Source of the DNA: Desulfobacter postgatei 2ac9 | GTDB taxonomy: Bacteria; Desulfobacterota; Desulfobacteria; Desulfobacterales; Desulfobacteraceae | Reading direction: 5' to 3' | Assembly: GCF_000233695.2 (NCBI RefSeq) | Contig: NZ_CM001488.1 | Location: 3,871,971 to 3,935,970 of the forward strand | DNA length: 64,000 bases | In this document: in pieces, positions 1 through 10,600 of the stretch | Layout of the letters: each line of letters begins with the position of its first letter | How positions within the stretch are numbered: position 1 is the stretch's first letter | Translations under genes and position numbers: made by a program | The notes under the pieces: generated by a model | Told to the model about the DNA's origin: nothing | What the model saw: only the letters and a program-made list of their open reading frames with translations | The model's database searches: none

Positions 1-833
1 TCGGCTTCATTGGAAGCGGCAACATGGGAGAAGCCCTGGTCAGCGGACTAGTGATGTCCAAGGCAGCCAAACCGGAAAATATTATCTGCTCGGATATTTT
101 TCCCGAAACGCTCACGCATATTCACGAAAAATATGGCGTGTTGACCACGACCAGCAATATTGAAGTCTGTGAAAAATCAGAAATCATTATCTACGCCACT
201 AAACCCCAGATTCTGGGTTCCGTGCTCAAGGAGACGGCACCAGCTCTGGACAAATCCAAGCTTGTGATCTCCATTGCTGCGGGCGTGCCCTTGGCCGCCA
301 TCGCCGCAGGCCTTAAAAAGGAACTGCGCCTGATCAGGTCCATGCCCAATATATGTGCCTTTGTCAAAGAGAGCGCCACAGCGATTTGCGCGGGGCAGTT
401 TGTCCAGGAAGGCGATGTGGAGATGGCCCGGGCGGTTTTTGATTCCGTGGGAAAAACCGTATTTATACAGGAAAACATACTCATGGATGCGTTCACCGGA
501 TTAAGCGGGTCAGGCCCGGCCTATATTTTTATCATTGTGGATGCCATGGCTGATGCCGGCGTAAAAATGGGGCTGTCCAGAAAAGATTCTCTGTTTCTAT
601 CCACTCAAACCGTGTTGGGTGCGGCACGTCTGCTTCTTGAAAGCCGGGAACACCCGGGCCAGCTCAAAGACAGAGTGGCCTCTCCAGGGGGAACTGCCAT
701 TGCCGGTATCCACACCCTGGAGCAGGGCGGGCTTCGCACGACCCTGATCAATGCCGTTGAAGCCGCCACCAAGCGGTCCATGGAACTGGGCGAGATGATG
801 GTGAAGGATTTTATCAAAAACGCAGAAGATTGA
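1..833 (+). CDS. proC: Pyrroline-5-carboxylate reductase, 5' end cut off by the window
   Basis: Catalyses the last step of proline synthesis, NAD(P)H-dependent reduction of 1-pyrroline-5-carboxylate, in the cytoplasm. The frame is already open at base 3 and reads GFIGSGNMGEA, the Rossmann dinucleotide-binding loop that normally lies within the first 15 residues, so only a few codons are missing upstream. Methionine 24-26 is internal to that loop and is not the start. The family signature SGSGPAYIF lies mid-protein, and the C-terminal helical dimerisation half (VASPGGTAIAGI) is intact. The length matches the roughly 270 residues of the family. The stop is TGA at 831-833, followed by a hairpin. 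Confidence 0.95.
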   Translation, partial: GFIGSGNMGEALVSGLVMSKAAKPENIICSDIFPETLTHIHEKYGVLTTTSNIEVCEKSEIIIYATKPQILGSVLKETAPALDKSKLVISIAAGVPLAAIAAGLKKELRLIRSMPNICAFVKESATAICAGQFVQEGDVEMARAVFDSVGKTVFIQENILMDAFTGLSGSGPAYIFIIVDAMADAGVKMGLSRKDSLFLSTQTVLGAARLLLESREHPGQLKDRVASPGGTAIAGIHTLEQGGLRTTLINAVEAATKRSMELGEMMVKDFIKNAED

Positions 834-840
834 TTAAAAA

Positions 841-880
841 GGAACCGGAGGATGGTAAGGAGGGTTCATCTTCCGGTTCC
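841..880 (-). terminator. Hairpin between convergent genes
   Basis: Arms 841-854 and 867-880 are complementary over 14 bases with one mismatch. On the minus strand the stem is followed by a T-rich run (complement of 834-840), as expected of an intrinsic terminator for the gene ending at 926. It may also help end proC transcription on the plus strand. Confidence 0.65.
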
Positions 881-925
881 GGGAAAAAGGAAACTTAACG
901 CAGGTGGTTACACATAGATGGCGGA

Positions 926-1279
926 TTAGGCGTCAAGTTCCTTTCTAAGCCACTCTCTGACTTTTCCTTCGACGGCATAAACGCCTTTGTATTTGCCGAT
1001 ACCCTGCATGAATTCTGAGGCAACATCCTGGGGCAGATCAAAACTGCCAAGTTCTTCGGAATCAAACCCTTTTCTTCTGACAAGGGTCAGAATGGGGTTT
1101 TTTTTCCAGGTGTTGATAACAAAATAAACGGTTTCATTATTATTATCCCTGGAGTTATAGTAGCTCTGGGAACGCAAGGGCCCCCATTCCAGATGCAGGG
1201 CAATGGCTTCTTCAGGGGTCATTTCCCAGTCTACAGAATTTATCAGGTTATAGTTCTTTTTTATGTCGTTGAGTCTCAT
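926..1279 (-). CDS. DVU0772-like conserved small protein
   Basis: A 117-residue soluble protein with no recognised catalytic motif. It resembles the DVU0772 family of sulfate reducers, which has no known function; this is a recollection of the family, not a search. The start at 1279 (MRLNDIKK) is preferred over an upstream in-frame start at 1345 because a perfect AGGAGG lies five bases before it. The sequence is rich in charged and aromatic residues, with no signal peptide or membrane segment. It stands alone, ending in TAA before the hairpin at 841-880. Confidence 0.75.
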   Translation of the reverse strand: MRLNDIKKNYNLINSVDWEMTPEEAIALHLEWGPLRSQSYYNSRDNNNETVYFVINTWKKNPILTLVRRKGFDSEELGSFDLPQDVASEFMQGIGKYKGVYAVEGKVREWLRKELDA

Positions 1280-1440
1280 ATAAGCCTCCTGTTTTTTGCA
1301 GTTAATCTCAAACTCTGTATATGTAAAAAGCAAATCTTGTGCCAATTTGTAAGCTTGTTGTTATGTTGTTTAATAATAGATAGTTATCTCTGTATGGAGA
1401 TGGAGGTGCGAAATGACACATGCGAAATGATACAGAAAAG

Positions 1441-1482
1441 AGACAGCCTCTATGATACATTTTTGTATCTAAGAGGCTGTCT
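1441..1482 (-). terminator. Long hairpin downstream of rubredoxin gene
   Basis: Two 19-base arms with only two internal mismatches flank a TTTT loop. The outer 11 bases (AGACAGCCTCT and its complement) are perfect. Reading the minus strand, it follows the rubredoxin stop by about 40 bases and is followed by CTTTTC, which fits a terminator. The rest of 1280-1522 shows no gene. Confidence 0.6.
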
Positions 1483-1522
1483 AAGGGGTCTAAAAATTAA
1501 CGAGTGGTTGGGGTGTTATTTT

Positions 1523-1702
1523 TCAACCCAGGCATTTAAAGCTTTTTGGGCTGGCTCCGCAGACTGGACAGCGCCACTCTTCGGGCAGGTCTTCAAATTT
1601 TGTCCCTTTTTTAATTTTTCCTTTGCGATCACCCCTGTCCGGGTCATAAATGAATCCGCAATTGGTAACCTGACATTGGTACATATCCTTGGGGTCTGAC
1701 AT
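1523..1702 (-). CDS. Rubredoxin with C-x4-C first knuckle
   Basis: A 59-residue one-iron Fe(Cys)4 electron-transfer protein, cytoplasmic. Cysteines are at positions 10, 15, 45 and 48. The second pair is the standard C-P-V-C-G knuckle, while the first is C-x4-C ([10 protein letters not shown]) instead of the usual C-x2-C. The region between holds the expected [24 protein letters not shown] lies just before the ATG. From memory, a Desulfovibrio rubredoxin with extra residues between the first two cysteines has been described. Likely partners are rubredoxin-oxygen oxidoreductase or rubrerythrin, none of which is in this window. Confidence 0.9.
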   Translation of the reverse strand: MSDPKDMYQCQVTNCGFIYDPDRGDRKGKIKKGTKFEDLPEEWRCPVCGASPKSFKCLG

Positions 1703-1842
1703 AGTTCCTCCTTTTAATTAAGGGTGCGGCCTGTTTCAGGATCGTTCTGTCTAAAGATGGTTTAAAAAATTCTGCAATATTCGATTCCAAAAGCAATAAA
1801 CATGCCATATTTAAATACAATGTCGCAGAAGTTGGCATTGGA

Positions 1843-2955
1843 TTATAGCTGTGTCTGGTTCATGAGCGCCATGCCGGCCAATCTGGCCTGCTGCTGCAAC
1901 ATAACATCCGCCAGCACAAGAGCGGCCATGCTCTCCACAATGGGCACGGCCCTGGCTGCCACACAGGGGTCATGTCTGCCCTTGGCCGCAAGTGTGGCCT
2001 GGCGGCCTTGGAAATCCACCGTTTCCTGGGCAAGCCCGATGGTGGCCGGGGGTTTAAACGCCACCCGGAACATAATGGGTTCTCCATTGGAGATTCCGCC
2101 CTGGATGCCGCCGCTGAAATTGGTTGTGGTGCCAAGCCGCCCATCTTTTACAACAAAGGGATCATTGTGCACTGAACCGCGCATTTGCGCCCCTGCAAAA
2201 CCCGATCCGATCTCAAACCCCTTGGTGGCCGGAATGGAAAGCATGGCATGAGCCAGAAGTGCCTCAAGTTTATCAAATACAGGTTCGCCAAGGCCGGCCG
2301 GTACATTGGTGCAGACACATGAGACAACACCGCCAATGGAGTCCTTCTCTTCTTTGGCCTTCAGGACAAGCGCCTCCATTGCCTTGGCCGTATCCGTATC
2401 CGGACAGCGGATCATGCTGGTATCCACCATGGCCCGGGTAAGATTTAAGCCCTCTGTTTCCGGCGCCTTGATCTGCCCCACCTGGCTGACCCAGGCCACA
2501 ATATTGATACCCAGTGCGGTTTTTAGCATTTTCTCGGCAATGGCCCCGGCGCAGACCCGGCCAATTGTCTCCCGGGCAGAAGCACGGCCGCCGCCGGAAG
2601 AGGCCCGGATACCATATTTTGACTGGTATGTGAAATCCGCATGGGAGGGCCTTGGCACATCTGCCATGGATTTATAATCTCCTGGGCGCTGGTCCTTATT
2701 GGGCACAAACAGGCTGATGGGCGTGCCAAGGGTAAGGCCGCGCTCCGTGCCGGACTGGATGGCGACCCGGTCCGACTCCTGCCTGTCCGTTGACAGGGCA
2801 CTCTGGCCCGGTCGTCTGCGGTCGAGCTGGCACTGGATATCGGGCTCAGTCAAAGACATGCCGGGCAGGCACCCGTCCACAACCACGCCGACCCCGGGAC
2901 AGTGGGATTCACCATAGGTTGACACGCGAAACAATTTTCCAAATGAACTTGACAT
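1843..2955 (-). CDS. aroC: Chorismate synthase
   Basis: A 370-residue protein that converts 5-enolpyruvylshikimate-3-phosphate to chorismate, the last shikimate step, using reduced FMN. The N-terminus [18 protein letters not shown] is the family signature. [32 protein letters not shown] and [13 protein letters not shown] are the other conserved blocks. Length is normal for the family. It lies only 23 bases downstream of the sigma-54 activator gene on the same strand and is probably cotranscribed with it. No other aro gene is adjacent, so the pairing may be incidental. Confidence 0.97.
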   Translation of the reverse strand: MSSSFGKLFRVSTYGESHCPGVGVVVDGCLPGMSLTEPDIQCQLDRRRPGQSALSTDRQESDRVAIQSGTERGLTLGTPISLFVPNKDQRPGDYKSMADVPRPSHADFTYQSKYGIRASSGGGRASARETIGRVCAGAIAEKMLKTALGINIVAWVSQVGQIKAPETEGLNLTRAMVDTSMIRCPDTDTAKAMEALVLKAKEEKDSIGGVVSCVCTNVPAGLGEPVFDKLEALLAHAMLSIPATKGFEIGSGFAGAQMRGSVHNDPFVVKDGRLGTTTNFSGGIQGGISNGEPIMFRVAFKPPATIGLAQETVDFQGRQATLAAKGRHDPCVAARAVPIVESMAALVLADVMLQQQARLAGMALMNQTQL

Positions 2956-2978
2956 GGATTTTTCCTTATATGTTTATT

Positions 2979-4457
2979 TTAATAAACCTGATCCTGGGAA
3001 TCAATATACTTCTTCACCGTCCGCCGGTCCAGCCCGGCAATGCGGGCAACTGCCTCATAGGTGCCGTGTTTTTCATACAAGTTTGTGCAATAGTGGATGA
3101 GCAGGTCCTGGGCACTGAGACGCCCTTCTTGAATCTGCCGGGTTAACGAATCTGATTTGAACGCCGGTGTCTCATTGGTTTCATAGGCATTGCGCAGCAC
3201 CACACGCCTGACACATTGTTCCAATTCCCGCACATTTCCCGGCCATGGATATGAAAGGGTCAGGCTTCCTTCAATATATTTAAGCACACGGGAGGCGATT
3301 TCCGGGGATGGCTGCCCCACAATACGGGTCACCGTGTGTGCCAGAAGATCCGAAAGCTCCTCCGGATCTTGTGCAATCCTTTTGTACAGGGGCGGTACCG
3401 TGATAATGTCGGAACATAGGCGATAGTAAAAATCATCCCTGAATATCTTCTTTTCCCGGATCTCCCGGATGCTGCGGTTTGTGGCGGCAATGATCCTGCC
3501 GTGAAAACGGTGTTTTTCATCGCTTCCCACGGGTGAATAGACCCGCTCCTGAAGCACATTGAGCAGTTTTATCTGAACATGGGTGGACAACTCGCCGATT
3601 TCATCCAGAAGAATAGATCCATTGGGGCTGCAACGGCTGAAAACCCCTTTGTGGTCCTTGATGGCCCCTGTAAATGCGCCGCGCACATGGCCGAACAGCT
3701 CGGATTCAATGATGGTTTCAGGAAACTGACTGATATTGAGCGTGGTAAAGGTATTCACAAAATTATGGGTGAACTTGTTTTCCTTTTCATCAAAAGGGAT
3801 ATAGCCGGAACGCCCCATGGCCAGGGCTGCGGTTCCCTTGCCCGTACCGGTTTCACCAAACAGCAGGGTGGAGAAATTTTCCATGCGGTCCCATAGATAC
3901 TGGTCGTACATAAGGATGTCGTGGGTGAATACATTCTGCCACAGATCCCGTCGCAGCTGCTGCATACATTGGCTGCGTCCCACCAGATGCCGGAAAATAA
4001 AATAATAGGCCCGGCGAAACTGGTACGCCAGGGCAATGAAGCGTCTGCTCTCCTCAATACCGAATCCCCAACCGCGCAGAAGGGTCAGGGCCTCCGGAGC
4101 AAAATCCACGTCCAGGGACTCTTCAGCATTGTCAAGCTGACGTGTGATCAGGGTGTCGATCTGTTTTCTGAACAGATGAAAAAAGTGAAAGAGTAATGCA
4201 GACCGCAAAAAATACTGTTCTTCACCTTTGAACGCATCAAGATTGATCCTGCCTCGCTGTTCGAGCTGGGCCAGTCGATACCCCACGGCCTGGCACGCTT
4301 TAAGCACTCTGATTTCTTTGGGACTATCCGGAGAAACACCTGCAATTTCCGCTTCCCGCAGAACCCGCTCTCTGCCGAAGGGGTTTGCGGCACCGGCGTA
4401 ATGAACGCATTTGAAAAAATTCAGTTCTTCGGGCTGAAAAGTGGTTACTTCTTTCAT
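2979..4457 (-). CDS. Sigma-54-dependent transcriptional activator
   Basis: A 492-residue enhancer-binding protein. Residues about 1-175 form a helical N-terminal region that I do not recognise; it has no receiver, GAF or PAS signature. The AAA+ domain follows, with Walker A GETGTGKG (Lys 207), the sigma-54-contacting GAFTGA loop, LLDEIGEL as Walker B and the R-finger region. A Fis-type helix-turn-helix ends the protein (TYEAVARIAGLDRRTVKKYI). It is divergent from the megasynthase gene, whose promoter is of sigma-54 type, and is the obvious candidate to activate it. The signal it senses cannot be read from the sequence. Confidence 0.93.
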   Translation of the reverse strand: MKEVTTFQPEELNFFKCVHYAGAANPFGRERVLREAEIAGVSPDSPKEIRVLKACQAVGYRLAQLEQRGRINLDAFKGEEQYFLRSALLFHFFHLFRKQIDTLITRQLDNAEESLDVDFAPEALTLLRGWGFGIEESRRFIALAYQFRRAYYFIFRHLVGRSQCMQQLRRDLWQNVFTHDILMYDQYLWDRMENFSTLLFGETGTGKGTAALAMGRSGYIPFDEKENKFTHNFVNTFTTLNISQFPETIIESELFGHVRGAFTGAIKDHKGVFSRCSPNGSILLDEIGELSTHVQIKLLNVLQERVYSPVGSDEKHRFHGRIIAATNRSIREIREKKIFRDDFYYRLCSDIITVPPLYKRIAQDPEELSDLLAHTVTRIVGQPSPEIASRVLKYIEGSLTLSYPWPGNVRELEQCVRRVVLRNAYETNETPAFKSDSLTRQIQEGRLSAQDLLIHYCTNLYEKHGTYEAVARIAGLDRRTVKKYIDSQDQVY

Positions 4458-4490
4458 ATTTCGATTGGATGGTTAAGTTGTTGTTCAATT

Positions 4491-4521
4491 ATTGTATGAC
4501 ATGAATACAATTTTTGTACAA
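4491..4521 (+). promoter_or_regulatory. Candidate upstream activator sites for the megasynthase promoter
   Basis: ATTGTAT (4491-4497) and ATACAAT (4505-4511) form a perfect 7-base inverted repeat with a 7-base spacer. The palindrome TTGTACAA (4514-4521) follows immediately. They lie about 100 bases upstream of the sigma-54 promoter, the usual enhancer distance, and also near the start of the divergent activator gene. Binding is inferred. Confidence 0.5.
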
Positions 4522-4607
4522 TGATTTATGGCTGAAATTTTATTTTTAGACCAATAATATTTATTTTTATCATATATTCAGTGCGTTGTCATGATAGCGC
4601 AAAAGAG

Positions 4608-4623
4608 TGGCACGATCTTTGTT
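4608..4623 (+). promoter_or_regulatory. Sigma-54 promoter (-24/-12) of the megasynthase
   Basis: TGGCACGATCTTTGTT matches the sigma-54 consensus with correct spacing: ten bases between the GG and the G of the -12 element, which reads GT instead of GC. The predicted transcript start is about 35 bases before the GTG start codon. Confidence 0.8.
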
Positions 4624-4667
4624 TGCATTTTGCCGGATAACATCGAAAAACAACAAGGAGAAGCCCT

Positions 4668-7600
4668 GTGCTTAATAGAATACTGACCACCCGTCTGCCC
4701 CTGCTGGCATATCATCCCCCAAAAACATATGACCTCGATTTCTTTAAAAATATCTGGCTGGCCGGTGCCATGCCTGTTCTCGATACTGAATTTATAGGCA
4801 TGTCAAAGCTTTCTGATCTGATCGGGCAGCTTAAAAATCAAAATCTGCGCCACGGTATCCGTATTTATGCGGAGGATGAAGAGATATGGGATTATTTTGA
4901 ACAGCACCCGGCAGATCTGCCTGAATGTGTCATTGTTGCCTACCATAACCCGGATTCACTCATCAAAAGACAAGCCGTAAGCGCTGAGATTTTGATGATG
5001 GAAATTTATGAATCCGGACTTGAAACCATCCTAAAAGGCATCAATCCCCATGGGATTATTTTAAAAGGCAGGGAAGCCGGCGGCAGAACCTCTTCCGCGT
5101 CAAGCTTCATGCTCAGCCAGTATTATGGCCAAAAAAGCGACTTGCCATACTTTGTCCACGGCGGCGTAGGGTTCCACACGGCACCGGGATTTTTTGCCGC
5201 AGGGGCTGCAGGCCTGGTTCTGGATGACCAGCTCTATCTGGCCGAAGACGCACCGGTTTCCGAGGCGTTTAAAGCGGTTCTTAAAAAAATGGAAGAGACC
5301 GACACCGTCGTTTTAGACGGCGGCGGCAATACACAACACCGGGTATTTGCCAAACCCGGGACAAAAATTGTCCAGGAGCTGATTAAAAAAATCAGCATTA
5401 AAAAAGCAGAGGGACAGAATCTGGATTTCATTAAAACTGAAATTGAACAAAACATGGCATCCCTGGACCAGGAGCATGACACCCCCATGCAGTCCCTGTT
5501 CTATCTTGGCCAGGACGCCTCCTTTGCCCGGCACTTTGCAAAGCGCGGCAGCCGGCTGGAACAGATGATCCGTGCCCTGTTTACTTCTGTGGGGGATGCC
5601 CTGAATGCTGTGGAGCAATTTGATCCCTTAACGGAACATACACCCCTGGCAAAAGCCCATGGCACCCGCTTTCCCATCACCCAGGGGCCCATGGCCAACA
5701 TTTCCGACAACAAAGAATTTGCCAAGGCGGTTTACGACAACGGCGGTCTGCCCTTTTTTGCTTTGGGCAGCCTTCCCGTAGAGATTGCAGACCAAATTCT
5801 GCCGGAAAAATCAGATGACCTGCCCATATTTGGCGCCGGCATGATCGGCATCAAAGCTTTTAACCCCACCCTGGATCATCACCTGGAGCTGATCAAAAAA
5901 AAGAAAACCCCCTTTGCGCTTTTTGCCGGCGGCATCCCGTCGCAGATCAATGAATTGGAAGCCTGCGGCACCCGGGCATATCTTCACACCCCCATGCCCG
6001 GCGTTCTGAAAAACGCCTTTGAAAAAGGGACAAGGCGTTTTATCCTGGAAGGCAATGAAGCCGGCGGTCATATCGGCAGCCTGTCCAGTATGGTGCTGTG
6101 GGAACTGAGCATTGAAACCCTGCTGGATTTGCCTTCGGACCAGCGGCCGGATGTAAGCGTCCTGTTTGCCGGGGGCATTATCAGCGCAGCCGGGTCCCAT
6201 TTCATATCCGCCATGACTGCGCTTTTGGCAAAGGAAGGGGTAAAGATCGGCATTCAAATAGGCACAGCCTATCTGTTCACAAAGGAGATTGTTGAAACAG
6301 GCGCCTTAACATCCGTCTACCAGCAGGTGGTTCAGGAACATAAACGCACCACCATCATCGGCTCCACCGTGGGGCTTCCCTGTCGCACCGCCGACACGAC
6401 TTTTGCCGGCCAGATCATGAAAAATGAGCATTGCCGCCTGGCAGATGACACCATGAACTTAGGCGAACGCAAAAGCGCCTTTGAAAAGGATAATTTAGGT
6501 TCACTTCTCATCAGCGCCAAAGGCAAAACCCCTGATTTCAATCATAAAAACGACGGTCAATGGATTTTGTACACCGAAGAAGAACAACGGTCAAACGGTA
6601 ATTTCATGACCGGCGAAGGCCTTGGTTTTTTTGAAACCCAAACCACCATTGCCCGGATCCATGAGGAATTGTTCCTGAAAAAGGATGCGCTGATTGCCAG
6701 GCTTGATGCCCTTGAAGTCCTTTTCTCTGCCGACGGTCAGATCAACGATGAGATTGCCGTAGTGGGGATGGGGTGTGTATTTCCCGACGCCCATGACACA
6801 GATGCCTTCTGGCAGAATATCCTTGATAAAAAATACAGTATTTCCAAGGTACCTGACAATAGATGGGAAGAATCCCTCTACTACGACCCCGATCCAAAGG
6901 CCGAAAACAAGTCCTATACACAGATTGCCGGCCTGGTGAATGATTTTCAATTTGACAGCGAACGGTTCGGGTATACACCGGCCAAGGCATCCAAATTGTC
7001 CCGCAGCCAGCAGATGCTTTTGCATGCCGCTTACCAGGCAGTGGAAAACGCAAAACTTTTAGCCGATGACAACCGGCTTGCAACAAAAATACAGAACCGT
7101 ACGGCGGTTGTTGTGGCCACATGTCTTGGCAATGAAATGGCATCTGATCTGCATTTTAAATATTTTTTTCCGGAAGTTAAAAATTACCTGCGCAGCACGC
7201 CTGAATTCAATGCCTTGTCCGAACCGGAGCAAAATAAAATCATTGACCGGCTACGCGTAAAAATGTCCCAGGGTTCGATTTACGAGCCTGTGCACGGTGT
7301 CACCTTGAACATGGAAGCGGCCCGCATTGCATATCATCTGGGCATTACCGGCATCAATTACGTCGTGGATGCCGCATGTGCCACATCCCTTGCGGCCATT
7401 GAGTGCGGGATTCATGAGCTTTTGAGCGGGGCCCATGACATGGTGATTGCAGGCGGTGTCAACACCAACCTGACGCCGGAATCATTTGTGGGATTCTGCA
7501 AAATGGGTACCCTGTCCGCCAACGGGTCATTTCCATTTGATGAACGCGCTGACGGATTTATCCTGGGCGAAGGGGCCGGCGTACTGGTCCTGAAACGTCT

Positions 7601-10600
7601 CAAAGACGCCATCCGGGAAAAAGACACCATCCTTGGTGTTATCAAGGGTATTGCCTCATCTTCCGACGGAAAAGGCAAGGGTATTGCAGCTCCGGATAAA
7701 GAGGGGCAGAAATTAGCATTTCAACGCTGTCATGAAAAAATAAAGTCAGAATTCTCCCCCGGCATGGTGCAGTTTATTGAAGCCCATGGAACCGGCACAA
7801 AAGTCGGGGATGCCGTGGAGATGGAGACCCTGCGCCAGGTGTATGACGCAGGCGCATCCATTGGGGTATCATCCATTAAATCCCAGATCGGTCATTTGCT
7901 CGGGGCTGCCGGCATGGCTGGCATGATAAAAACATTGCTGGCTCTAAACCATCAGATTCTGCCCCCTAACGGCTCATTTGAGAACATCTCTCCGAAAATC
8001 GACATCACGGATTCACCTCTGTTTGTCCTGGGAGATGCCAAACCCTGGGAAGCGCCGGTCAGTGGCCCGCGCATGGCAGCGGTAAGCGCCTACGGATTCG
8101 GGGGGATTAACTACCATGTCGTGGTCAGCGAGTTGAACGCGTCAGACACAACACTGTCCCGTGGAATATTTACGGATCTGGACCATGATCCCAATGATGA
8201 CAGAATCGTTTTTTCCGGCATGGGTGTTGTTCTGCCAAAGGCCAAAAATAAAGAGGCGTTCTGGGATACCATGGTTTCGGGGCAAAAGGCTTACCAGCCC
8301 ATGCCGTCCGATCGCATGGCCAATGCGTGCTATGCCGAAGAAGACGAAAACTCGGGCTTTCGCCTGCCCATGATGAAAAACGGCATTGTTGACGATTTTA
8401 TGCTGGATCCGAAAACCTTTAAGATTCCGCCTTCAGCCATTACATACATGGACCGGGCCCAGTTGTTCGGCCTGGATGCCGCAGGCCAGGCCCTTGAACA
8501 AGCCCGCATGAATGACAAACTGACCGCCGGTAACAGGATCGGCGTCATCCTGGGTACAATTTCCGGGACCCGGAATGTTGAATCTATTATCAGCACCCGG
8601 ACTCCGCTGCTCCAGCGCATGATCCGGTCCATCCCGGACGTGGATGCAAATACCCTTTCAGCCATTGCAGACCACGTGGGAGATCTTTTAGGCAAAAAGT
8701 ATCCGCCCATGAACGGGGACAGCATCCCCGGGATGCTGTCAAACATTGTGTCTGCACGCATATCCAAACATTATAACATCCAGGGAACCAATTTTGTGGT
8801 GGATGCTTCATGTGCATCCGCCACCATGGCCTTGAACATGGCGGTTAAAAATTTGCGCGCAGGCAATCTCGATGCCGTACTCACCGGCGGGGTGGACACC
8901 AACCTGTATCCCGGGGTGCTGCTGGCATTCAAACGCCTGGGTATTCTGGCGGAAACCGAACCCAGCCTGTTTGACAATGATGCCAACGGATATGTCATGG
9001 GCGAGGGGGCGGCCTGCCTGGTCGTAACCACCTATAAATATGCCAAACAGAACGATATGCCGATTCTGGGTGAATTAAAATGCCTGAACATGGCGGCAAG
9101 CGCGCCTGAGCATTTGCTTTCTCCTTCTGAAAACAAATATGAAAAGGTGATCTCAAATGACACCGGGGTATTTAAAACCAGGAAACCCCATCTGGCATAT
9201 CTGGATGTATTTGGTGTGTCCAATCCGTTCCTGGATCTGGTTGAAAAACAGGCCATTGAAAAAAGCCTGAACCATCCCGTGGGATACGGCAATATCAAAA
9301 CCGAGTTCGGGTACTTTAAAGCAGCCAATCCCGCCGTAGTCATGGCAAGGCTTTTGATGATGTCGGAGAAAGGGGTTTTACTGCCCACCCACGGCTACAG
9401 GCCCCACTCGACACTCATAGAAAAGAACAGTCTGCTGCACCCGGTAAAAGAGATAACACCGCTGGCGGATGGCGCACTCTTAGGGGCTGATGTCAACGGT
9501 ATCGGCGGCAACCACGGCCATGTGATCATTGGCCGGCTGCCCCGGTTCCTGCAGTCCAAAAAGGCTTACGCTTCTGTGGCGCAGGCCGCAGTCACCCCCG
9601 GGGTCTGGCCGGACAAGGCCCGGCCCCTGGCGGTCACAGCCCTGCTTTCGGGCCAGGGTGCGCAGTCTGCAGGCATGCTGAACGCCCTTTATCAGGCTGT
9701 TCCTGAAATAAAAGCCGTGATGGATCAGGGAGAAACCATCTTCCAGGCGCGTCGTGGAACATCCCTGCTGGAGCTCATGAACACCGGCGGTACTCCGTTA
9801 AACCAAACGGAAAACACCCAGCCCGCCATTTTTCTGTCCACGGCGGCCATCTATCATGCCTTAAGCCTTAAAGGTTTTGAGCCTGATTTTTATATCGGCC
9901 ACAGTGTAGGGGAATACTCAGCCCTGTACTGTGCAGGCTTGATTGATTTCACCACAGCCATGAACCTTGTGATTTCCAGGGCTGATTTCATGGCCCGGGC
10001 ATCAAAAGAAAACCCCGGCGGGATCATGGTGATTTTTGACGGGGAAAAAGCTGCCCAGGAGATGATTTTGGAATCCGGTGTTGACGATATCTGGCTGGTC
10101 AACAAAAACAGTGAAAAACAGACCGCCATTGCCGGAACAACAAAGGGCATAGACCTTTTTTGCGCCCATCTGAAAGATAAAGACATTTTCCATAAAAAAC
10201 TGGCCTTGTCCGCAGCCTTCCACACCCCGTTGCTGGAATCTGCAGCAGCCAATATGGCCAAGATACTTGAATCGGTAAAATTTAATCTTAAAAATGCCCA
10301 TAAAATCATCTCAAATCTGACTGCAAGACCTTATCCTGCAGATGAACAGATGATCCGGACCCACCTGGCGCGCCAGATCGTCTCCCCTGTGGAATTTGTA
10401 GAATCCGTAAAAGGCGTTCATGCCCAGGGCTGCAAACGGTTTATTGAAATCGGACCGGGCCGGCTGTTGTGCAACTTGTTGAAAAACATCTCCATTGAGG
10501 AACCCGAATCCATGCCCACGGCAGATGCCAAAAAAGGAGAACTTGAAAGTTTCAACCTGGCCGCAGAGCGGTTTGTCCCATCCAAGGCAAAAGAGATTGC

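Noticed and set aside
221..225. CRISPR arrays, tRNA or rRNA genes anywhere in the window
   Set aside because: I saw no regularly spaced direct repeats with unique spacers and no cloverleaf or rRNA sequence; the only strong tandem repeats are the ACP units and GATAATCC (coordinates given here are a placeholder for the whole window).
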